Assembly: GCF_003428335.1 (NCBI RefSeq)
Contig: NZ_CP031704.1
Coordinates: forward strand, 5,282,071 to 5,346,070
DNA from: Solimonas sp. K1W22B-7
Lineage (GTDB): Bacteria; Pseudomonadota; Gammaproteobacteria; Nevskiales; Nevskiaceae
DNA length: 64,000 nucleotides
Direction: 5' to 3'
Part shown: positions 29,236-39,830 of the stretch, piece after piece
How positions within the stretch are numbered: position 1 is the stretch's first letter
Layout: each line of letters opens with the position of its first letter
Notes under the pieces: generated by a model
Told to the model about the DNA's origin: nothing
The model's input: the letters and a program-made list of their open reading frames with translations, nothing else
Databases searched by the model: none
Position numbers and translations under genes: made by a program

Positions 29236-30399
29236 TCAGAACCGGTACGTCGCGCGCAGCTGCACGCTCCAGTAGTCGATCAGGGCCGGGTTTTCCACAT
29301 CCACGCTCTTGAGGGCGAAGTCCTTGCTGGCCTTGTAGTACTCCAGGCCACCGCCGAAGGCGAGGGCGCCCACGGCTTTGCTGACGTCCACCCGCGCGGA
29401 CAGGGCGCCGTAGGGGGAGAGGCGGTAGTCGCTGGAGCCGAAGCCGTCGCCGCGCGGGGCGTTGTAGTACGGGGCGTAGAAGAAGGCCTGGCTCTGGGAG
29501 TACCAGCGCAGCGAGGGGATGATGCGCAGGTTGTCGGGCAGGGACTGGGCCCAGGCGACTTCCAGGGTGTGGGCGTCGATCTCCCAGTCGTCGTGGTAGT
29601 AGCGGTAGTCGACATGCACGGCGGCGTTCTGCTGCGTCAGGAAGTGACGCAGCTTGGCGCTGGCGGCCCAGGACTGGCGGCCGTCGGGGCGGCTTTCCTG
29701 GGCGGTGTTGGCGGTGCTGGTGAGCCAGATGCGCTTGTAGGGGTCGGTGAGGTAGCCGTCGCCCTTCTGGTAGCTGAGGCTGCCCTGCACCACGGTGTTG
29801 GCGTTGAGCACCAGGGCGGCGCCGCCGTAGAGCGTGAGGGTGCTCTTGTCGTCTTCGTCGATGCGGTCGAAGCCGGTGAGCTGCACGGGCTTGATAGTGT
29901 CGCTGGAGTAACCCAGGCCGCCGGTCCAGGTGACGCCGTTCTCGTCGTCTTCCAGCTCCAGCTCGACGCCGGCGTTGATCGCCTCGTAGTCGTCTTCGGT
30001 GGAGTAGCCCAGGGTGAAGGCGGTCTGGAACGGGGCGACCGGCAGGGAATAGGTGCCCTGCAGGTCCACGCGTTCCTCACGGATGCTGGCGCCGCTCATG
30101 ACCACCTGCGGCGCGCCGTTGGTGCCGGGCTGGATCCACCAGGGCGAGGCGCCGCTCATGGTTTCGTAGGTGAGGTTGAGGCCCACGGCGCTGTCGCCCA
30201 GCGGGGCGACCACGCGGAACATGTGCGACAGGATCTCGTAGCGCTCGGAGGCGTTGCCGGCCGACTTGGAGCCGGAGATGTCGCCTTCCTTGTAGTAGCT
30301 GAAGAGATAGTCGGACTGCACTTCGGCGGCCAGGGCGACGCCGGGCAGGGCAAGGGCGGCCTGGGTGAGCGCGGCCAGCGCTTTGGAGGTGTTCTTCAT
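29236..30399 (-). CDS. DUF3570 family outer-membrane beta-barrel protein
   Basis: 387 residues. A signal peptide (to LPGVALAA) is followed by alternating amphipathic strands and a terminal Phe (LRATYRF), as in outer-membrane barrels. VQSDYLFSYYKEGDIS near the mature N-terminus, WWIQPGTNGAPQVVMSGASI and YRYYHDDWEIDAHTLEVAW are typical of DUF3570. Function is not established; the family is regularly found with DUF4266 lipoproteins, TlpA-like thioredoxins and ApbE, as here. It begins five bases after the DUF4266 stop, so they are co-transcribed. Confidence 0.88.
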   Translation of the reverse strand: MKNTSKALAALTQAALALPGVALAAEVQSDYLFSYYKEGDISGSKSAGNASERYEILSHMFRVVAPLGDSAVGLNLTYETMSGASPWWIQPGTNGAPQVVMSGASIREERVDLQGTYSLPVAPFQTAFTLGYSTEDDYEAINAGVELELEDDENGVTWTGGLGYSSDTIKPVQLTGFDRIDEDDKSTLTLYGGAALVLNANTVVQGSLSYQKGDGYLTDPYKRIWLTSTANTAQESRPDGRQSWAASAKLRHFLTQQNAAVHVDYRYYHDDWEIDAHTLEVAWAQSLPDNLRIIPSLRWYSQSQAFFYAPYYNAPRGDGFGSSDYRLSPYGALSARVDVSKAVGALAFGGGLEYYKASKDFALKSVDVENPALIDYWSVQLRATYRF

Positions 30400-30403
30400 G
30401 TTC

Positions 30404-30631
30404 TTAGTTGCACCCGCAGCCGCCGCCACCGAGGGAGGCGCCGCCGGAAGCGGCTTCCTTGCTGAACTGCACGTGCCGCCGGAATTCGGCGGTCAGCGGA
30501 TCGGGCTCCCAGGCCATTTCGGACTTGGCGAGCGTGCCGCGCTGCCAGGGCTGCACGTCCTGCTTGGTGGTGGCACAGCCCGACAGCAGCAATGCGGCCA
30601 GTACGGCGCCGCTGGTCAACTTCAGCCTCAT
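30404..30631 (-). CDS. DUF4266 small lipoprotein
   Basis: 75 residues. Lipoprotein signal LLLSGCATT followed by VQPWQRGTLAKSEMAWEPDP, a Gly-rich stretch and the C-terminal CGCN that typifies DUF4266. The ATG overlaps the TlpA stop by four bases (ATGA) and DUF3570 follows within five bases. Membrane-anchored in the periplasm. The paired C-terminal cysteines could be a redox or metal site, which would fit the thioredoxin encoded just upstream; that link is inference. Confidence 0.85.
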   Translation of the reverse strand: MRLKLTSGAVLAALLLSGCATTKQDVQPWQRGTLAKSEMAWEPDPLTAEFRRHVQFSKEAASGGASLGGGGCGCN

Positions 30632-31122
30632 GATTTCTCCCCTAGGGTCTTGTCGATCAGCGCTTCCAGCGCCGGCAGATCTGTTGTCCTGAATCCCTCG
30701 TGCACGTGGCGCACGATACCGTCCCGTCCGATCAGGTAGCCAGTGGGCATGGTCGGCAGCTCGAAGCGCTCCGGCCAGCTGCCGCTGGGGTCGTAGACCA
30801 CCGGGAACGTGACGGGCAGGCGCTTGAGCGCGCGGTCGGCGTCGGCGCGGTCCTGGTCGATGTTGACGCCGATCACCACGAAGCCGCGCGAGGCCCATTG
30901 CCTGTAGAGCCGCTCGTACTGGGGGATGGCCTGGCGGCAGGGCGCGCACCAGGAGGCCCAGAAGTCGACGTAGACGACCTTGCCCTTGTACTGCGCCAGG
31001 CTCACGGGCTGCTGGCCGGCGTTGGGCGCCACCAGCGGCGGCGCGGCCTCGCCCGCCTTCACGGCGTGGCTCAGCGGCGAGGCCAGCATCAAGACCAGGG
31101 CCAGGCCCAGGGCAACACGCAT
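30628..31122 (-). CDS. TlpA-like periplasmic thioredoxin
   Basis: 164 residues from the ATG at 31122 with a GGAGGAG ribosome site. Signal peptide 1-20, then a TlpA/ResA-type thioredoxin fold with VVYVDFWASWCAPC (Cys59, Cys62) and the cis-Pro segment LPTMPTGYLIG. It probably reduces disulfides of a periplasmic partner; the coupled DUF4266 lipoprotein with its C-x-C tail is the obvious candidate. First gene of the TlpA-DUF4266-DUF3570 operon. Confidence 0.9.
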   Translation of the reverse strand: MRVALGLALVLMLASPLSHAVKAGEAAPPLVAPNAGQQPVSLAQYKGKVVYVDFWASWCAPCRQAIPQYERLYRQWASRGFVVIGVNIDQDRADADRALKRLPVTFPVVYDPSGSWPERFELPTMPTGYLIGRDGIVRHVHEGFRTTDLPALEALIDKTLGEKS

Positions 31123-31285
31123 CTGCAGCTCCTCCAGATTGGTTGGCAGGGAGACCCAAGGGGCAACCCGGCGCGCCATCCCTCTGCGGGGACGGTCCAC
31201 GACATGATGGCATCCTCGCCGGCCGGCGGCGACGGCGCGATATCCGTATGGGTCAGGCGATTGATAATTGCGGTCAGAGCCCGTG

Positions 31286-32287
31286 CTAACCGGCCTCCCG
31301 GCGGAAGTCCGGGTGGCCGCGGGAGAGGCGGTTGAGGGCGCCGCTCATGGTGCTTTCGCCGTCGGTGATGGCCAGGCGCAGGCGGCCGCCGGCGTCGGCG
31401 ATCTGGGCGTCGTAGCACAGTCCCTGGGGGTGGCTGGCGGGCTTGAAGCGCAGCTGCAGGCGCAGCAGGCCTTCCAGCGGCTCGTCGCCGTAGCGCTGGA
31501 TGCGGCCGAAGCGGATCGGCAGGGCGCCGGCGTTGCGCAGCTCGCGCGCCCAGACGAAGGCCAGCTGCGGCGGCACGTCGAGCAGGCCGGGGTCGAACAG
31601 CCAGCGGCCACTGGCGTGGCGCTCGCCCAGCAGGCGATGCGGCGAGGAGGGATGCACTTCGGCGTCGATGCCCGGCGGCGCCAGCGCGGTGATGGCGCGG
31701 ATGAGATGGAAGCTTTCGCCGTGGAACAGGATCTCGTTGTAGGTGCGCGCGGCGTCGATGGTCACGGCGTCGGGCAGCGGGTCTTGCTGCAGCAGCGGGC
31801 CCTGCGGCAATGCGGCGGAGAGCACGGCGGTGGCGCGGTAGCGCGGCAGCTGGGTGTGGACGTCGATCAGCTCGACGGTGACGGTGGGGTAGCCGTCGGC
31901 GTCGGTGCCCGCGTCGGTGGCGCGCAGGATCACGCGGCGCGGGTTGCGGTTCTCGAAGACGATGCCGGAGAACTGCCGCGCGTCGCGCAGCTCGGCGATC
32001 TGCCACTGCGGCCAGCCGGCGGCGACGCGCTGGGCCATCAGCTCCAGCGCCACGGCCATGGGCAGCACCGGCTTGCCGTCGACGACGTGGTCCATCAGGT
32101 AGGGGTCGTCCTGCAGGCTCAGGCTCTGTTCCAGCGCGGGCTCGTTGCCCTGCGGCGCGGGGCGCAGCAGCGGCAGCACCTGGGCCGGGCCGGCGGGGCG
32201 TGAGGGGCGCGCGCTGCAGCCGTCGAGGCGCTGGCGCAGTTGCTGGCGGTATTCGCTCAGGCCCGGCGCGGCGGCGAGCGCGTTCAT
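31286..32287 (-). CDS. Stand-alone polyketide-synthase dehydratase-like (double hotdog) protein
   Basis: 333 residues. DPYLMDHVVDGKPVLPMAVALELMA contains the H-x3-G-x4-P motif of PKS dehydratase domains (His67). FHGESFHLIRAI and FDPGLLDVPPQLAFVWA match the second-hotdog motif and its catalytic Asp region. A free-standing DH domain of this size, with no KS or ACP nearby, is unusual. It follows an SDR reductase gene with only two bases between, so the pair may process a beta-hydroxyacyl or related thioester. Product unknown. Confidence 0.72.
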   Translation of the reverse strand: MNALAAAPGLSEYRQQLRQRLDGCSARPSRPAGPAQVLPLLRPAPQGNEPALEQSLSLQDDPYLMDHVVDGKPVLPMAVALELMAQRVAAGWPQWQIAELRDARQFSGIVFENRNPRRVILRATDAGTDADGYPTVTVELIDVHTQLPRYRATAVLSAALPQGPLLQQDPLPDAVTIDAARTYNEILFHGESFHLIRAITALAPPGIDAEVHPSSPHRLLGERHASGRWLFDPGLLDVPPQLAFVWARELRNAGALPIRFGRIQRYGDEPLEGLLRLQLRFKPASHPQGLCYDAQIADAGGRLRLAITDGESTMSGALNRLSRGHPDFRREAG

Positions 32288-32289
32288 GC

Positions 32290-33045
32290 TCAGCCCCTGG
32301 CGCCGTAGCCGCCGTCCACGGCGAGCATGTGGCCGTGGATGTAGCTGGCGGAGGTGGAGCAGAGCCAGACCACGGCCTTGGCCACTTCCTCGGCGGCGCC
32401 GGTGCGGTTGATCGGCGAGGTGGCGATGACGGTGCGCGGATCGGGATGCGGCCGCGCCAGCACGCGCAGGCCCATGCCGGCTTCGATCAGCCCGGGGCAG
32501 ACGGCGTTGATGCGCACGCCCTGCTCGGCGTAGGCGATGGCGGCCGACTTGGTCAGGCCGCAGATGCCGTGCTTGGTGGCGGTATAGGGCGCGCTCATGC
32601 CGCCGCCCACGCCGAACACCGAGGAATTGTTGACGATGCAGCCACCGCCCTGCTCGAGCATGGCGAGGATTTCGTACTTCATGCAGAGGAAGGTGCCGGT
32701 GAGGTTGGTGCGCACCACGCGGTCCCAGTCGGCCTCGTCCACGTCGGCCAATGGCACGCGCAGCGCGGGCATGCCGGCGTTGTTGAAGGCGGCGTCGATG
32801 CGGCCGAAGCTTTCGCGCAGGCTGCCGATCATCTTCTGCACCTGCGGGCCGTCGCCGATGTCCACGGTGTAGGCAAAGGCTTCGCCGCCCAGCTCACGCA
32901 CCGCGGCCACGGTCTCCTCGGCCTGCTCGGCCTTGCGGTCGCAGACGGCGACGCGGTAGCCGGCGCGCGCAAACTCGATGCAGGCGACGCGGCCGATGCC
33001 GCCGCCACCGCCGGTGACCAGCGCCGTCATGGACGCGGCGTTCAC
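32290..33045 (-). CDS. Short-chain dehydrogenase/reductase
   Basis: 251 residues. Rossmann motif TGGGGGIGR near the N-terminus, NNAG, catalytic Ser in NNSSVFGVGGG and YTATKHG, and the C-terminal HGHMLAVDGGYGA are classical SDR features. The GTG at 33045 overlaps the stop of the upstream small ORF (GTGA); an ATG at 33030 is also possible. Resembles 3-oxoacyl-ACP reductase/glucose 1-dehydrogenase-type SDRs. Coupled to the dehydratase-like gene downstream, suggesting reduction and dehydration of the same acyl substrate. Confidence 0.88.
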   Translation of the reverse strand: MNAASMTALVTGGGGGIGRVACIEFARAGYRVAVCDRKAEQAEETVAAVRELGGEAFAYTVDIGDGPQVQKMIGSLRESFGRIDAAFNNAGMPALRVPLADVDEADWDRVVRTNLTGTFLCMKYEILAMLEQGGGCIVNNSSVFGVGGGMSAPYTATKHGICGLTKSAAIAYAEQGVRINAVCPGLIEAGMGLRVLARPHPDPRTVIATSPINRTGAAEEVAKAVVWLCSTSASYIHGHMLAVDGGYGARG

Positions 33046-33230
33046 GAGGGCGCGCCTTCGTTGGCGGCGGCTGCGAGCGGCGCGGGGTGTTCCAGCGAGG
33101 CGGCCAGTGCGGCCATGCCGGCGAACAGCAGCCCGGCGATGATGATGGCGCGCAGGCTGAGGCTGCCGGCGGTGTCGCCGGTGGCTACTTTCTCTACCGC
33201 GTGAATGGCTTGACGACGCAGGCGACGCAT
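33042..33230 (-). CDS. Small single-span membrane protein
   Basis: 62 residues: a basic N-terminus (MRRLRRQ), one hydrophobic segment (RAIIIAGLLFAGMAALAAS) and an Ala-rich tail. Its stop overlaps the SDR start (GTGA), which supports a real, coupled gene. Function unknown. Confidence 0.5.
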   Translation of the reverse strand: MRRLRRQAIHAVEKVATGDTAGSLSLRAIIIAGLLFAGMAALAASLEHPAPLAAAANEGAPS

Positions 33231-33568
33231 ACCGGTTCCCTCCAGCCCTGGACGGCCGCCTTTTCTCCAGCGCGACTTCTGAGTGCGCGCATCTTCAGGC
33301 GCTGGCTACTGAGTGACCATCGCATTACGTGCCAAGGTCGGGATCATTTGAGGCCAAGCGTTTTGTGCTTGCCGTGGGGACGAAGAGGCTTGTCTGTGCG
33401 GCCTCTGCGGGGTGCGGGGGAGCACGGGCGCGCTTGTCTCCCTCTCCCGCTGGCGGGAGAGGGTTGGGGTGAGGGTGGTGCAGGCCAATAGCGTCACAGC
33501 TCGGTTATCTGCCTCAAGCCTCCACCCTCACCCCAGCCCTCTCCCGCCAGCGGGAGAGGGAGACAAGA
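33231..33568. other. Intergenic region with a long repeat-built inverted repeat
   Basis: No gene seen. The right two thirds (33434-33566) form a long inverted repeat: TTGTCTCCCTCTCCCGC on the left pairs with the complement on the right, each arm also containing its own CCCTCTCCC hairpin and a GGGGTGAGGGTGG/CCACCCTCACCCC pair. It ends at the stop of the cytochrome gene. Confidence 0.8.
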
Positions 33569-34147
33569 TCAGCAAGGCCCGCCCGCCGCGGCCCAGGCAT
33601 CCACCGCCTGCATGAACTGCGGATGCGTCAGCGGCGGCAGCGTGCGACCCGCACCGGGGCTCCAGCCCCAGAGCACCAGCGGGTCCGCGCGCATGTGCTC
33701 CACCAGTGCGGCGATGTCCCTGTCGCCGTTGCGGCTGCGATCGATCAGGGTCTGGCAGAGCCGGGTGTTGTCCAGGCCCTCCCAGCCCATGCTCAGCGGT
33801 GCGAGATGCCAGTGCGGCGCACCGGGGACGCGGGCGTGGTCGATGTTGGTTTCCTGGTGGCAGGCGGCGCAGTGCAGCGTGGGCGCGCCGTGGCCGTTTT
33901 CGCCGCGCACGACGTGCTGCGCGTGAGGCACGCGCTCGTCGCCCTGGCGCGGGAAGTCGGTGACGGTGTGGCAGTTCATGCAGCGCGGGTGCTTGAGGAC
34001 TTCGGCGATGGGGTCGAAGAGGGTGGCGGCTTGGGTGATAGAGGGAAGCAGCAAGAACAACAGAAGCATCACTGCAACCGCGCTTATTACTCCCTCTCCC
34101 GCTGGCGGGAGAGGGAGACATGAAGCTGTTCTCTTCGGATCGTGCAT
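33569..34147 (-). CDS. Diheme c-type cytochrome partner of IorAB-like oxidoreductase
   Basis: 192 residues from the ATG at 34147, two bases after the stop of the molybdenum subunit gene. A long hydrophobic stretch ending LPSITQA is the signal peptide; two CXXCH motifs follow (CMNCH, CAACH). Small cytochromes of this type are encoded beside isoquinoline 1-oxidoreductase-like enzymes and likely take their electrons. A CCCTCTCCC palindrome (34093-34122) lies inside the 5' coding region, encoding LPLPPAGEG in the signal peptide region. A shorter start at the internal ATG 34069 cannot be excluded. Confidence 0.75.
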   Translation of the reverse strand: MHDPKRTASCLPLPPAGEGVISAVAVMLLLFLLLPSITQAATLFDPIAEVLKHPRCMNCHTVTDFPRQGDERVPHAQHVVRGENGHGAPTLHCAACHQETNIDHARVPGAPHWHLAPLSMGWEGLDNTRLCQTLIDRSRNGDRDIAALVEHMRADPLVLWGWSPGAGRTLPPLTHPQFMQAVDAWAAAGGPC

Positions 34148-34149
34148 GA

Positions 34150-36351
<2,202 letters not shown>

Positions 36352-36352
36352 T

Positions 36353-36808
36353 TCAGAGGTCCCCGGCGACGCGGTGGATGGCGGCGCGAATGCGCGTGTA
36401 CATGCCGCAGCGGCAGAGGTTGCCGGACATGGCCTGGTCGATGTCGCGGTCGCTGGGATGCGGGATGCGCTCCAGCAATGCGGCGGCGGCCATCACCTGG
36501 CCGGACTGGCAGTAGCCGCATTGCGGCACGTTCATCTCGACCCAGGCGGCCTGCACGCGGCGGCCGATCTCGCTGGCACCGATGCCTTCGACGGTGGTGA
36601 TGTCGCGGTTCTCCAGCGTGCCGCAGGGCAGGACGCAGGCGCGCGCGGGCTGGCCGTCCACATGCACGGTGCAGGCACCGCAGAGCGCGCGGCCGCAGCC
36701 GTACTTGGTGCCGGTGAGGCGCAGGTCGTCGCGCAGCACCCACAGCAGGGGCTTGTCGGCGGGGGCGTCGACTGCGTGGGCGTCGCCGTTGATTCGGAGG
36801 GTCGGCAT
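36353..36808 (-). CDS. [2Fe-2S] small subunit of molybdenum hydroxylase (IorA-like)
   Basis: 151 residues with two [2Fe-2S] sites: plant-ferredoxin-like [14 protein letters not shown] (Cys38, 43, 46 and Cys58) and the helical second cluster CGYC...CRCG (Cys97, 100, 132, 134). It transfers electrons from the Mo centre to the cytochrome. The stop is one base before the ATG of the large subunit. No Tat signal of its own; it should be carried out with the large subunit. Confidence 0.93.
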   Translation of the reverse strand: MPTLRINGDAHAVDAPADKPLLWVLRDDLRLTGTKYGCGRALCGACTVHVDGQPARACVLPCGTLENRDITTVEGIGASEIGRRVQAAWVEMNVPQCGYCQSGQVMAAAALLERIPHPSDRDIDQAMSGNLCRCGMYTRIRAAIHRVAGDL

Positions 36809-36988
36809 CGGTTCGGTCTTCGGACAGCGAATGCTCGCCCCTGCGTGCGGGCCCGCCCAGGCGGCGGGCGGACAGGCGGTTGATATTGGCGGTCAGCTAC
36901 GGGGACTATCCGCTGGCTGCGGCCGGCCGGCCATTTCCGCAAGGGCCAAGTGGGGTTGCAGGAAGGGGCAGTTCGGAGCTTTTCAATG

Positions 36989-37060
36989 TAGGAGCGGCTG
37001 TCAGCCGCGATCGCCGGTGATCATGATGACCGACCTTCGCGGCTGACAGCCGCTCCTACA
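36989..37060. repeat. REP-like palindrome, family GTAGGAGCGGC
   Basis: 23-base arms (36989-37011 and 37038-37060) starting GTAGGAGCGGCTGTCAGCCG, between the iorA start and the SMP-30-like gene end. Close relative of 1271-1330. Confidence 0.9.
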
Positions 37061-37080
37061 AAAGACGGGGTGGCTCTTCC

Positions 37081-38121
37081 TTACGGAGCCTTGCGCCGGA
37101 ACACCGACAGCGCATTGCCGTTGTCGGACTGCCCCTCGCCCAGCAACCCGCGCTCGGCGATGACGATATCGGTCGGCTGGAACATCGGCGGGCGGCCGTA
37201 GGTGATGGCGGCGGGGCCGTCGAAGATCGGGCCGGAGTTGGCCAGCAGCTTGCCGCTGAGGTCGAACATCAGCAGGCTGTTGAGGAAGTTGTTGGCGATC
37301 AGCAGGCGGTCGCCGATCACCTCGATGTCGTCGTAGGTGGCCTGGCTGCTGGCGACGCGGCGCAGTTCGCCGACCGTGCCATCCGGACTGACGTCGAAGG
37401 CATGCACGGCGGACAGCGTCAGGCCGCTGCTGAGATAACCGACGATGTAGAAGGTGTTGCCCTTGAGCACCAGGCCGTTGGCGCCAGGCAGCTCCAGCAG
37501 GCCGTTGGGACCGAGCAGGCGCAGGCCGAAGACCTTCTCCTCGTCCAGCACCTTGAAGGGGTCCCTGGGGTCGATGTGGGTGCGCACCACCGAGGTCAGC
37601 GTGACCAGGTCCGGCATCGGGCCGCTGGTGGAGTAGAGCGCGCCATCGGGGCCGAAGGCCAGGCCGTTGGGCGTGGGGTAGCCCTTGTACTGGTGGATCT
37701 TGCTCAGGCGCATGCTGGCGGTGGGACCGAGCCGCGCGGCCCAGAGGCCGCGGCCGGTTTCGTCGTTCATGTAGAGCACGCCGTCGCGGATCGCCAGGCC
37801 CCCGAGCGACTGGCTGTGCTCGCCGTCGGCCGGGATCGCCACGGCCTCGAAGCTGCCGTCGGCGTGCCTGATGATCTCGTACAGCTCCCAGCCGGTGACG
37901 AACAAGCGGCCGTCATCGGTGAAGATCAGGTTCTCGGCCTCGGGCACATGGGCCAGCACTTCCTTCTCGCCACAATCCTCGGTGATGCACAGCCGCTTGG
38001 GGTCGGGCTCCGCGTTGCCGCCGCCGGGGGATGAATCGCCGCTGCCGCCGCAGGCAGCGAGCAGCAGCGCGGACAGGGCCAGCGCGCAGATTCGTGATGA
38101 GGACTTCAAGGCTCTCTCCAC
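37081..38121 (-). CDS. SMP-30/gluconolactonase-like propeller lipoprotein
   Basis: 346 residues. Lipoprotein signal LLLAACGGSG. The body has repeated beta-propeller blades such as AENLIFTDDGRLFVTG, LAIRDGVLYMNDETGRGLWAA and PNGLAFGPDGALYSTSG, as in SMP-30/strictosidine synthase-like proteins. Many such proteins are lactonases or hydrolases with a central Ca2+; the exact ligands cannot be confirmed here. Periplasmic side of a membrane. It follows the secreted lipase on the same strand with a 73-base gap. Confidence 0.75.
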   Translation of the reverse strand: MERALKSSSRICALALSALLLAACGGSGDSSPGGGNAEPDPKRLCITEDCGEKEVLAHVPEAENLIFTDDGRLFVTGWELYEIIRHADGSFEAVAIPADGEHSQSLGGLAIRDGVLYMNDETGRGLWAARLGPTASMRLSKIHQYKGYPTPNGLAFGPDGALYSTSGPMPDLVTLTSVVRTHIDPRDPFKVLDEEKVFGLRLLGPNGLLELPGANGLVLKGNTFYIVGYLSSGLTLSAVHAFDVSPDGTVGELRRVASSQATYDDIEVIGDRLLIANNFLNSLLMFDLSGKLLANSGPIFDGPAAITYGRPPMFQPTDIVIAERGLLGEGQSDNGNALSVFRRKAP

Positions 38122-38194
38122 CCTATGTCGTTATGCCCGCCAGCTTTGGCCGGCAAGGGCCGGCATGCAATTGCCTGGCGGCCAGGCCTGGCTG

Positions 38195-39517
38195 TCAGTT
38201 GCAGCGCCGGGCGCCCAGCTTGATCAGCGGCTCGACGATGCCGCCGACCAGGCCGCCGTCGAAGCGCGCCGTGAGATAGAGCAGGGCCGGCACCGCGTAC
38301 GCCACGGTGCCGGTGACGTGCTCGCCGGCCAGGCCGCGCACGAAGCTGATCGGCGTGCCGGCATCGCACCAGGTGTCCACCAGCGCGGCGGTGCCGGCCA
38401 CGGGGATGATCTCGTCGAAGGTCTCGTGGTAGATGAACATGTCGGCGGTGGGCGCCTTGCCGGGCTGCGGCAGCGTGACCTTGTCGCGCACCGCGATGGC
38501 GCCCGGCGTGCTGAAGGGATCGGCCACGGTGGTGTAGTCGGACAGGCTCTTGAACAGCGCCAGCGCGGAGTTGTCGCTGACGCAGCCGTCCTTCATCTGC
38601 TCGAACAGGGCCTTGCCGTCTTCGTTGAGGATGGCGGGCGGCAGCAGCTCCGGGTAGGCGCGGTTGGCGCCGACGATGCCGCCGAGGATCAGGCCCATGA
38701 ACGGCCCGCCCTCGACACGCTGCACGACACCGAACAGGTCGGCCGGCACACCGCCGGCGGCGACGCCCACCAGGTTCAGTTCCGGCGCGTAGTCGGGCTG
38801 CATCGACGCTGCCCAGGCCGTGGCCAGCGCGCCGCCGGAGTAGCCCATCATGCCCACCGGCGTTTCGGCGTTGAGGCCCAGGTCCTGGAAGCTCAGCGCC
38901 GCGCGGATGCTGTCGAGCACGGCCTGGCCGGAGAGCTTGCCCACGCCGTAGGCTGAGTAGGGGCCCTCGTAGTCGGGCAGCACGATGGTCCAGCCCAGGG
39001 CCAGCTGGCCGAGGATGTAGATCAGCGTCTCGGCCTGGTTGTTGTAGTTGGCGATGCCGCCGCGCAGGGTGCGCGAGGGCGTGCACTGCGCGCCGAGGCT
39101 GTCGTAGGCGAACTGGTAGGACAGCAGCGGCGGATGCGCCGACAGCGAGGGCAGCAGCGGCTTGACCACGGTGGTGACGGCGGCCAGCGGTCGGCCGTTG
39201 GCGTCGCGCGTGACGTACTGGATCTGCCAGGCCTGGCCCGGCAGCGGGATCGACAGCCCAGGGCGGAACGGCACCTTGCGGGCCTTGATGACGGTGCCGG
39301 GCGCGGCCTTGGCCGGGAAGGGTTCGGGCTGGTCATAGAAGCTGTCCGGGTCGGGCGTGGGGGCGAAGGGCACGCGCTTGATCAGCGCGGCGCCGCTAAG
39401 GCCGTCGCTGCTGCTGCTGTCACCGCCGGATTCGCTGCCACCGCTGCAGGCTGTGAGCAGGAGGGCCGCCGTGAACAGGCAGGCCAGGGCGGCGCGGGGC
39501 AAGTACGGGTGATTCAT
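38195..39517 (-). CDS. Secretory lipase-family lipoprotein (alpha/beta hydrolase)
   Basis: 440 residues from the ATG at 39517, fixed by a GGAGGAAGA ribosome site. Lipobox LLTAC (Cys24). The nucleophile elbow MMGYSGGALA places Ser227; PDYEGPYSAYG before it and HETFDEIIPV later are characteristic of the secretory lipase (LIP, Candida lipase-like) family, with Asp in the latter segment. Predicted to hydrolyse esters at the cell surface or in the periplasm. Lies between the SMP-30-like protein and the quinone reductase/RoxA-like copy 4. Confidence 0.85.
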   Translation of the reverse strand: MNHPYLPRAALACLFTAALLLTACSGGSESGGDSSSSDGLSGAALIKRVPFAPTPDPDSFYDQPEPFPAKAAPGTVIKARKVPFRPGLSIPLPGQAWQIQYVTRDANGRPLAAVTTVVKPLLPSLSAHPPLLSYQFAYDSLGAQCTPSRTLRGGIANYNNQAETLIYILGQLALGWTIVLPDYEGPYSAYGVGKLSGQAVLDSIRAALSFQDLGLNAETPVGMMGYSGGALATAWAASMQPDYAPELNLVGVAAGGVPADLFGVVQRVEGGPFMGLILGGIVGANRAYPELLPPAILNEDGKALFEQMKDGCVSDNSALALFKSLSDYTTVADPFSTPGAIAVRDKVTLPQPGKAPTADMFIYHETFDEIIPVAGTAALVDTWCDAGTPISFVRGLAGEHVTGTVAYAVPALLYLTARFDGGLVGGIVEPLIKLGARRCN

Positions 39518-39830
39518 TCTTCCTCCAAAAACGGGACGGCGCATGTGCTGCGCTCTGGGCCGGTAGTGTCGGGGGAAGGCGGGGAAGGCGCGCGGGTCGC
39601 GGGGGCCAGTTGTCTTAGCAGGAGAGGCCAGCGGGATGGGCGGTCGGGTGTGGGGGGTGAGCGGTGGCAAGCCGTGCAAGAGGCAGGCCGTTTGTCCCCA
39701 CTCCCGCTTGCGGGAGTGGGATACAGGGAGAGGGTTTCTGTAAATCTAGCGAATGGCTCCTGCCGCTTGTTCTACAGAAACCCTCTCCCCATTACCCCTC
39801 TCCCGCAAGTGGGAGAGGGATGATGTGTTC
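39518..39830. other. Intergenic region upstream of the lipase gene
   Basis: No gene seen. The left 170 bases should carry the lipase promoter; the right part (39697-39820) is a composite TTTCTGTAAAT/CCCTCTCCC palindrome, the third of its kind in the window, adjoining the quinone reductase stop. Confidence 0.7.
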
